Below, one piece after another: positions 56,917-64,000 of a DNA stretch of 64,000 nucleotides. The position numbers and the translations under genes were made by a program. The notes under the pieces were generated by a model. It was not told where the DNA came from. It saw nothing but the letters and a program-made list of their open reading frames with translations, and made no database searches. The DNA is taken from assembly GCA_001599975.1 (NCBI GenBank), contig BCIO01000003.1, positions 3,742,996 through 3,806,995 of the forward strand, read 5' to 3'. This DNA comes from Cystobasidiopsis lactophilus. Lineage: Eukaryota > Basidiomycota > Agaricostilbomycetes > Agaricostilbales > Chionosphaeraceae. Every line of letters begins with the position of its first letter. Position 1 is the first letter of the stretch.

Positions 56917-57816
56917 TGTTGTTGGAACACGAGGCGACCGGTGATTATGTTGCTCCAAATGGCTTCAGAAGCTCGACAAGTGCTCTGGAGGGAACCTTGC
57001 TAAATGAAGGACGGGCGTAAGAGCAAAAGGGAGTGCCTGCGGCACGTCCAGAAGCGGGCAACTCGCGGGCAAACCCCCGCCCCTGTGTCGAAAAGTGGAG
57101 ACGGCTGACACACGGCAAGCTCTGGCTGGGCAACCGACATTTCCTTTCGGGCAAAGCGGAGTGGAGCTGCCTTGAAAAGGCTTCCAGCAAGGCGGTCAAG
57201 ATGCAGATCATTCTGGGGCAATCGAGCGGCGACCACCAGCAGAGAAAGCGGGGAGAATGCCAAGATCAGGTCTGCGAGACTCACTACTCTTGGCGACCCT
57301 AGCACACAGAGGAGATTAGACAACTTCAGGTCGTCAAGATATCATTAGCGCCGGCGTTGCGACGGAGAGAACAGCAAGCGCGAAGCGGAAAGTTGTGCCA
57401 GAGCGTTCAGGGCGTCAAGGCTCTCAAGATGCGCCAGTTTCAGGCCACCCTTTGCTTCAGAATGAACATGGACCGTGACAGAGAAGTCAAACGCGAGGTC
57501 GTTTTAGATTAGGCGGTCCGCTGCGGCTAGAAGTGGCAAAGCGCATGAGTCTCCGTTTCCAGCTGCCGTTTGGAGAAGCAGCCAGTCAGAGCAGCCGTCG
57601 ATGCAGAGCAGGAGTGTAGTGAGCTACTGCCAAGGTCGGACCCACGGTGACTTGATTTTGGCTTCGGTCACACCGCCTCCTACAACTGCTCATTGTGCTT
57701 AGTCAGCAGCGTTCAGTCTCTGGGTTAGGCGGCCTCACTTTCTCAATCGCTCAGACCGACCGCAGTCCAACTTGCATCAAGCCCACAACGGACCCCGTCC
57801 CTACACATTAGTCTGG
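56917..57816. promoter_or_regulatory. Shared divergent promoter of MFS pump and Zn2Cys6 factor
   Basis: Nine hundred bases between the start codons of two divergent genes. No gene is supported. I did not find a clear inverted CGG pair that could be named as a factor site. Confidence 0.45.
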
Positions 57817-60244
57817 ATGTCGGACCCTTTGCGAAAGAAGTCTGTTGGCGAAGCCTGCACCGAATGTCGCTCGGTCAAGCGCCGCTGCTCTCATGACGGC
57901 ATGGGCGGGACTTGCACTCGCTGCGTTAAGCAAGGCCTTCAGTGTATTTTTTCTCAAGCTAAACGTGGCAGAAAACCGGCTGGCGAAGGCGAGCACAGGT
58001 AAGGCCTCTTTGCACGTTCATGAATGCATTTCGGGCCGGGATTAGACCGACTTTCGCCCAGGACGTCGACTTTGGCCACTACATCCAATGCTCTAACGGA
58101 TCAAGATCTGCCGCCAGAAGAGCTGGGGCACGGGTGGCTTTGTGAGTCCCCATGACGTCCCACAATGCCGAACCATCTTAAAGAGGACTCCGCATAAAGC
58201 GAGCTACTCGGCGCCTGCTCGCTCGCTGTATCCTTCTTATAATGCACCCGCTTGGCAGCCACAGCAAGACCCGACGGCGGAAGCCGGTTCCTCCAACTCC
58301 TCGCCCTGCGACCCCAGCACCAAACTTGCGCCGGCAGCGGTAGCCCCGACCGGCGTGCTCGACCTGCGCAAGCTCATGGCCGAAAGACCGGACTCAGAGA
58401 AAAGACCAAGGCAGTCCATGGCCGATGCCTTTGAGGGCCCTCAGTTCGCCGCCGCGGTCTCGCCCGAGCAGAACCTGGAGGACGTAATCACTTTTGGCAT
58501 CCTCCCCGAGGATCTGGTGGAGCCGTTGTTCGAATTGTGAATCTATGCTTTCTGGATGCTCTTGAGCATGCGCAATTAGGCTGAGAAGGCGCCTGAATGT
58601 ACAGCTATTTTGCCCACCTTAATCACTTAACAGGCCACCTTGATGGACGGATCCACACTGCAAAATACTGTCGGCTTAAGTCGGCACTTTTGTTCTCGGC
58701 TGTTCTGACTGCTGGTGAGCAAGACATCGTTTGCCTGCCCAGAGTGGCCTCTCACGCAATTCCAGCCTGTCGATTCACTCATCCAACTCTCGCACCGTCT
58801 TTGAACAAGTATATCAAGAGTCTTCATGCCAAAGCATTCGAGCTTGGATTCACCTCCGTCGAGGCCATTCAATCTTTCATGACTGTGATCTGCTGGTCGG
58901 AGCCAAGCGACGATTCAGCGATTCGACAGGTGAGCAACGCTGGTTTCTTTTAGTCCCGGATTGCTGTGGGCTAAGTGAAAGCTCAGCTTGCGTATGCAAT
59001 CCGGTCCGCGATCGAGCTCAACCTGCATAAGCCGCAGAAGCGGCCGTTGCCTTCGGACGAGACGGAACGGCGTTGGGTGATCAACAAGGAGCGGACATGG
59101 TTCTGCCTCGCCATCCTCGACCACCGCCTGTCCAATGTTCGCGGCCTGCCAGCGGTCATCCACAACGAATATCGCCATGACGCAGTGGCTTGGCTGCTCG
59201 AACAGGGCGCCAACTTCTGCTTGAGCCAGAACGGCATCGTTCCCATCACTGAATTCAGTCGACTGGTGGACCTCTATAATGCCCTGATGGACCCAGAAAG
59301 CGGCATGCCGTCGGCAGGCCTGCTCAAATGCCTTGAGCGCGAAGTCACTTCCTGGCAGGCGCGCTGGACCGGCGACACCCCCACTATCTTTTTGACCACT
59401 CATCAAAGGTTTCTCGTCAACTTTTACGGCAAAGGTCAGCATATACGCCCTCGGAACTGGCGAGAGCGGGGGCTGACCGATTTCTTTTGCGGCGGCGAAG
59501 TCTTCAACTTTCAGCTAGACGAGCTGTTCCTTTACATCGCTATCCGAGCTAACGAAGAAAGCGATAGAGCCTTGCAGAGCAGGATCTCAGCTGCTAGCAC
59601 GTTTCGCGCTTGCGCCCATTCGGCCTTCTCTGTCCTACAGACGTTTACACAGTACGAGGGCACTTTGCTGGTCGTCTGGGAGTCCATGTACGCTCGTCTG
59701 CTCCTCCTCCGGCCCCGCGTGCTGAATTTTTTTTAAAAATTTGTGGCATATGAAGGTGGATCAATTCGGCTTCGGTCGCGATTTGGGTTGCTCAGAATGT
59801 CGGCGGCATGCTTCGAGAGGATCAAGAACTTGCTCGAACCCGTCTCGAACGCTTCAAAGCTGTCTGTGACGAGCTTTCTATGGGTCCCAAAAGCATGCCG
59901 GCTTACGTGGCTCGCCTGGTCGAAAACCTTCTGCTCCGGGTTCAAGCGCCGCCGGACAACGATGCGCCGCCGCACCGAACAGTTCCTTTTGTACAAGCGT
60001 CTATGTTTGGACCTACTTCGTTCAGTACAACAACCGATGCCTTGCAGCCGAGTGCTTTTTCGGCAGTCGGCCCAGGCGGGATCACGGAATCGTTCTTGGA
60101 TGTCATGCTTCCGCCCATGTGCGTTGCTCACCTGTACTTTAGTACCTGTACTTGCTAAACTTCTGAATCGACAGGATGGGCGGCTCTGACTGGGCCTATC
60201 CAGCGAACGACAACGCCTTCTGGCAATCCATCTTGCCCGGTTGA
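57817..60244 (+). CDS. Zn2Cys6 fungal transcription factor
   Basis: Nuclear regulator. The ATG at 57817 is followed by a binuclear zinc cluster CTECRSVKRRC...CTRCVKQGLQC, spacing C-x2-C-x6-C-x8-C-x2-C-x6-C, and a basic tail (KRGRKPAG). After two introns a Pro/Ser-rich linker (58185-58540) leads to the fungal-specific middle homology region: FTHPTLAPSLNKYIKSLH, QLAYAIRSAIELNLHKPQ, ERRWVINKERTWFCLAILD and GLPAVIHNEYRHDAVAW. The C-terminal exons carry GPGGITESFLDVMLPP and end at TGA 60244. Exons between 58540 and 58980 and near 59700-59810 are only roughly placed. Flanking pump and ABC genes suggest a role in efflux control. Confidence 0.85.
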
Positions 60245-60765
60245 TATTTCGCGAAATGCTTGGCTCTCAAGACCAGGCTGGCCCGTCGCCGGACTCTGCT
60301 CTCTTGCTTACATCCGCACGATATGGGGTATTAGATGGCAACGGCCTTTTGTTACCTGAATCTTTGCAGCAAGACGGCCGGCAGTCACCAGCTGTCCTTG
60401 GCTCTACAGGCACCAAGACCCTCGGCATGCAGTAAATCTTCAGGCTGATCGACTACCTTCTCGTGTGGTCGAATGCAACAGCAGTCTGGATCACCAGAAG
60501 CTGAGCACTTGCGCACGCCAGGCCCAGGCCAAGAGCGCCCGGATGTTGGCGGACAACCACCCTGCTATCGACCCGCTATAACCGAAATGACGAAATGACC
60601 GCAATTGTGGTCAGACCGAGCACCTCAACGTATCAATCTTGCAACCGCCTATGGCGGCGACCAAAGAGCCAAATGTCCGCCCGCGCCCGCAAATGTCCGC
60701 AAGCTGACGAAATGGTGGCAATTCTCTCAAAAAAACATTATCTTCCTGGTCGCTTTTCCGTCTAC
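60245..60765. other. Intergenic, ABC transporter promoter
   Basis: No separate gene. In-frame codons upstream of 60766 include an ATG at 60595 that would lengthen the ABC protein by 57 residues. Confidence 0.45.
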
Positions 60766-63700
60766 ATGGCTATTGACGGGACCGCTACTCCAGCCTCTGG
60801 CGCAACTGATGGCACGACAGTCGTAGGCGATGAAGACTTGCAGCGCGCTGACACTGGCCCTTTCAAGAATTCGGACGACTTTCCCCTGCACCCCCACGCA
60901 CACCATCGTCTTGGTGTAGTCTTTGAGGATGTGACGGTGCTGGGAAGCGGCGGCGCCCAGAAGCAGGTGGAAAGTCTGCCCATCGCGCTCCTGAACGTGT
61001 GTATTTGGACCGGGAGGGCCGTCGTCTCCTCTTCTAATCTGCTTGAAACAGATGTGGAATGTTTGGCGCTTTGCTAGCAAGATCCTGAACATCAAAATTG
61101 GCCCGACTCGAGTTATCCTCCGTCCGTCGAATGATGCTTTCTTTGTCCTGCCGGTAATGCTCGCTAAATGTGCAGTCCAGGTGATCTGTGCGGTGTTGTA
61201 CCGGCTGGCGAAATGTTGTTGGTGCTCGGTCGTCCGGGCTCTGGGTGCTCTACTGCCCTTCGCGCCATCGCAAACTCCAGAACGTCCTTCAAACGTATCG
61301 ACGGCCAGATCCACTACGGCCAGATCGACGCTGATGAGGCTGCCCGCTGCTACTCCGGCGACATAATATTCTGCTCGGAGGAGGACATCCACACACCCAT
61401 CCTCGATGTGTCGCAAACCCTGGGCTCGTCTCTAGAGCTTAAGCATCCCCGCGCCGAGCAAGCGTCGCGCACCCAATATGCTCGCGATTTCACCGCTCGG
61501 CTCCTCAATGGCTTTGGAATGGCTCACACAGCTAATACGATGGTGGGCGACGCTTTTGTCCGTGGCGTGAGCGGTACGTCTACATCCTTTCTCCCCGCAA
61601 ACAAGCTGAGATGAGATCAAACGCAAGGCGGAGAACGCAAGAGGGTCACACTCAGTGAAGCTATGGTGACGAATGCTGCTGTTACAGCGTGGGACAACAG
61701 CATCAGAGGCTTGGACTCGGCTGTGGCGTAGGTACTCCTCTGCCAGAGAGCAGTTTAAGCGACTCAGCCGTCGCCTGCAGCCTCCATTATCAGAAGATGC
61801 TGCGGCGGCTTTGCGATGCCACTGGTCAATCCCATGTACGCTTGCTTCTTACACTGCCACCTTACTTTGCTCAATAAAGCCCACCATCGCGCAGATCACG
61901 TCAATCTATCAAGCATCGCAAGACATGTACGACCTCTACGAAAACGTCTGTGTGCTTTACGAAGGCTACATGGTCTATATGGGACCTTCGGGGACCGCAT
62001 CGGATTACTTTCAACGAATGGGGTGGCACAAGAACCCACGCCAAACGTGAGATGCCCCTACAGCGTCTGCTGCATATCCTATCCACTGAAGCTCCTCTCT
62101 CTCAGGATCCCCGATTTTCTCACCTCGTGCACCAGTCCGACGGAACGGAAGCGTCGTGAAGGCTTCGAGCGCTTTTCAATGCCACAGACCGCCCCCGCCA
62201 TGGCCGCTTACTTTCGCACTTCTCCCGAGTATCAGCAGCTCCAAGAAGCGATTGGAGAGTACAAGGTGAAGAACGTTGCTTTGCCTCTGGGTTGCCCGAA
62301 CTGATGAGTAAACCATTCACCAGACCTTCCACGCCACGTCCAACGACTCAGACCTATTTCGCACCGCTGTCGCCCATTCCAAGCATCGTCTGACCGGCAG
62401 AGCCAATGCGTACAAGTCGAACTTTGCTATCCAGTGCTGGGTTCAGTTGAAGCGTCAGTTGGCCTTGCAGAAGGCAGACCCTTCCAACCTGGCTATTCGC
62501 GTCGGCTCCAATGCTTTGAACGCCGTCATTGTTGGAAGCGTCGCCTTCAAGCCAGCTCCGGATGCGGACGGATCGTTCGCGACGGCCGGATGTTAGTCAC
62601 CTCCGTTAAGATTTCGACCTCGCGATAAATTGACAGACAATTGTGAACAGGCCTTTTCTTCGCCATCCTCTACTTCACCATTTTTGCGTTTGGAGAGGTA
62701 CCCGCAACTGTCAATAATCGACCTCTCCTGATCAAACACCGCACCATGGGCTTCTACCACCCGGGAGCCGTCACCATCGCTATGTGCCTGGCCGACATCC
62801 CCCTTTTCGCGGTCCAGACGCTGATCTTCTCAGCGATCTTCTACTTCCTCATCGGCTTGAACGCTGGCCCTCAATACTTCTTCACTTTCTGGTTCTGCTG
62901 CTTCACAAACTACTCTGCCCTCGCCGCCCTCTACCGCATGATTGGATCCTGGAGCCCCAATGTACGCCCTCTGTGAAGGCGCCGCTCGCGTGTCGCTAAG
63001 TCGAGAGCTGCAGATGTCTGTGGCCGTGCGATACGGAGGGTTTGCACTCGCTTATGTCTTAACCACCGCCGGCTTCCTGCTTCCTCCGACCTCCCAGTTA
63101 GGCTGGGCGCGTTGGATGGCGAGAACTGCACCCCCGGCATTCGCGCTTGAGGCGCTGATGGCCAACGAGTTCCGCACAAAGGTGCTGGCTTGTAGCCCCT
63201 CCCAGCTTGTCCCATCGGGCCCTGGATACACAGATCTAGCTTACCAAACCTGCACCGTCTTCGGGTCTACCCCTGGATCAGCCACTGTGGAAGGGTCTGC
63301 ATACATCGCGGAACTATACTTCTACGAGGCTTCCCAGTTTGTCCTCCTTCCGCCAGCGCTGTGATTTCTAGGACTGAACCGTGGCAAAAGCATCTGGCGG
63401 AACATTGGCATTATCTGGGGCATGTACGTCATCTACAGCTGCATGATTGTGGTCGGCTCGGCGCTCCTCGTCAAAGACACGGGCTCGGCGACAACAAAGG
63501 TCTTCGCCAATCAACCCGACCCGACACCTCAAAAAGATGACACACCTCAGACAGAGAAGACATCAGAAGCGGCCAACGCCGAAAAGGAAGTGGGCAGTGC
63601 CATCCAAGATTGGTCGAGGGCGCCTGTTTTCACTTTCGAAGATGTTCGGTACACCGTAAAAGTTAAGGGAGCCGACAAGCTACTTCTCGATGGCGTGACA

Positions 63701-64000
63701 GCGTANGTGGAACCTGGCAAGCTGACAGCCTTGATGGGTGCTTCTGGTGTATGTTGTGCATCCTCGCAACCCAGGCGTGTTTCCTCAATCGGCCCTTCCA
63801 GGCGGGCAAAACGACTCTGATGGACACCATAGCCCAGCGTAAAACCACTGGTGTGGTGGAAGGCACTTTCCTTGTCGACGGCCGCCCACTGCCAGCTGAC
63901 TTCTCTCGCCGCGCCGGCTTCGCACAACAGAGCGATGTCCACGAACCCTTTTCCACGTACGCGAAACACGTTCCTACAACTATCCTTTACTTATTTCTCC
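60766..64000 (+). CDS. PDR-type (ABCG) ABC transporter, truncated by window end
   Basis: Full-size pleiotropic drug resistance pump with an NBD-TMD-NBD order; the second NBD runs off the window. NBD1 has the degenerate PDR Walker [10 protein letters not shown], the signature [13 protein letters not shown] joined over an intron, Walker B-like [12 protein letters not shown] and [25 protein letters not shown]1 (62300-63000) has [35 protein letters not shown] and [12 protein letters not shown] large loop with [18 protein letters not shown] follows. NBD2 begins [14 protein letters not shown], with an intron splitting Walker A ([12 protein letters not shown]). Base 63706 is ambiguous inside a TAN codon, expected Tyr by family. 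The start at 60766 is a choice; 60595 is possible. Confidence 0.88.

Noticed and set aside
1-64000. CRISPR arrays, insertion sequences, rRNA operons, LTR ends or target-site duplications
   Set aside because: None seen by eye; the only clear repeats are the left-edge tandem unit and the exon modules near 38.3 kb. Reverse transcriptase, integrase or transposase motifs were not noticed in any frame.

Overview
This window looks like nuclear DNA of a basidiomycete fungus. The evidence is the protein content: two KRE6/SKN1-type cell-wall GH16 proteins, a Zn2Cys6 regulator next to a PDR-type ABC transporter, several TRI12-type MFS pumps, a urease accessory protein, and mitochondrial ETF-QO and D-2-hydroxyglutarate dehydrogenase. 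The gene structure fits too: nearly every gene is cut by many GT-AG introns of about 50-85 nt, and some coding exons are only 4-24 nt long. Bacterial features (operons, Shine-Dalgarno sites) are absent. I cannot name the species; an intron-rich yeast-like or smut-like lineage is a guess. Gene ends were set by following splice sites and reading frames, and are exact where exons are listed and approximate elsewhere.

Layout. 0-7.5 kb: an orphan-gene region. A small plus-strand gene with its TATA box occurs twice (copies A1 and A2). Each copy faces a minus-strand three-exon gene (B1, B2), and a third member (B3) lies beyond a 13-exon zinc alcohol/polyol dehydrogenase. The B proteins look like a rapidly diverging family with a MATH/TRAF-like pattern. 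8.7-11.8 kb: a TRI12-type MFS transporter. 12.9-21.1 kb: a cell-wall block of two tandem KRE6/SKN1-like genes flanking a secreted PL14-like polysaccharide lyase gene. 21.6-26.5 kb: ETF-ubiquinone oxidoreductase and a D-2-hydroxyglutarate/D-lactate dehydrogenase side by side, which probably act in one mitochondrial electron route. 27-33.3 kb: a GPI-type orphan, a ZIFL1/YCR023C-type MFS transporter and an LtrA-like membrane protein. 34.6-38.5 kb: a 971-residue membrane/coiled-coil/polyQ protein with a degenerate Ulp1-like C-terminus and a stop-containing cassette-like exon followed by tandemly duplicated exons. 40-48.9 kb: a second TRI12-type pump, UreD, a C2H2 zinc-finger protein, a Rossmann-fold oxidoreductase and a CENP-V/GFA protein. 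49-53.4 kb: a sugar porter and an aldo/keto reductase. 53.9-64 kb: a third TRI12-type pump, divergent from a Zn2Cys6 transcription factor, then a PDR/ABCG transporter cut off by the window end.

Functional themes are export and uptake at the plasma membrane (six MFS, one ABC and one LtrA protein), cell-wall glucan biology, and redox metabolism. The right-hand trio (MFS pump, Zn2Cys6 factor, PDR transporter) resembles a drug or toxin resistance module. The most unusual observations are the 4-nt and 10-nt coding exons in the dehydrogenase, the tandem orphan A/B gene units at the left edge, and the alternative 3' end of the 34.6-38.5 kb gene.
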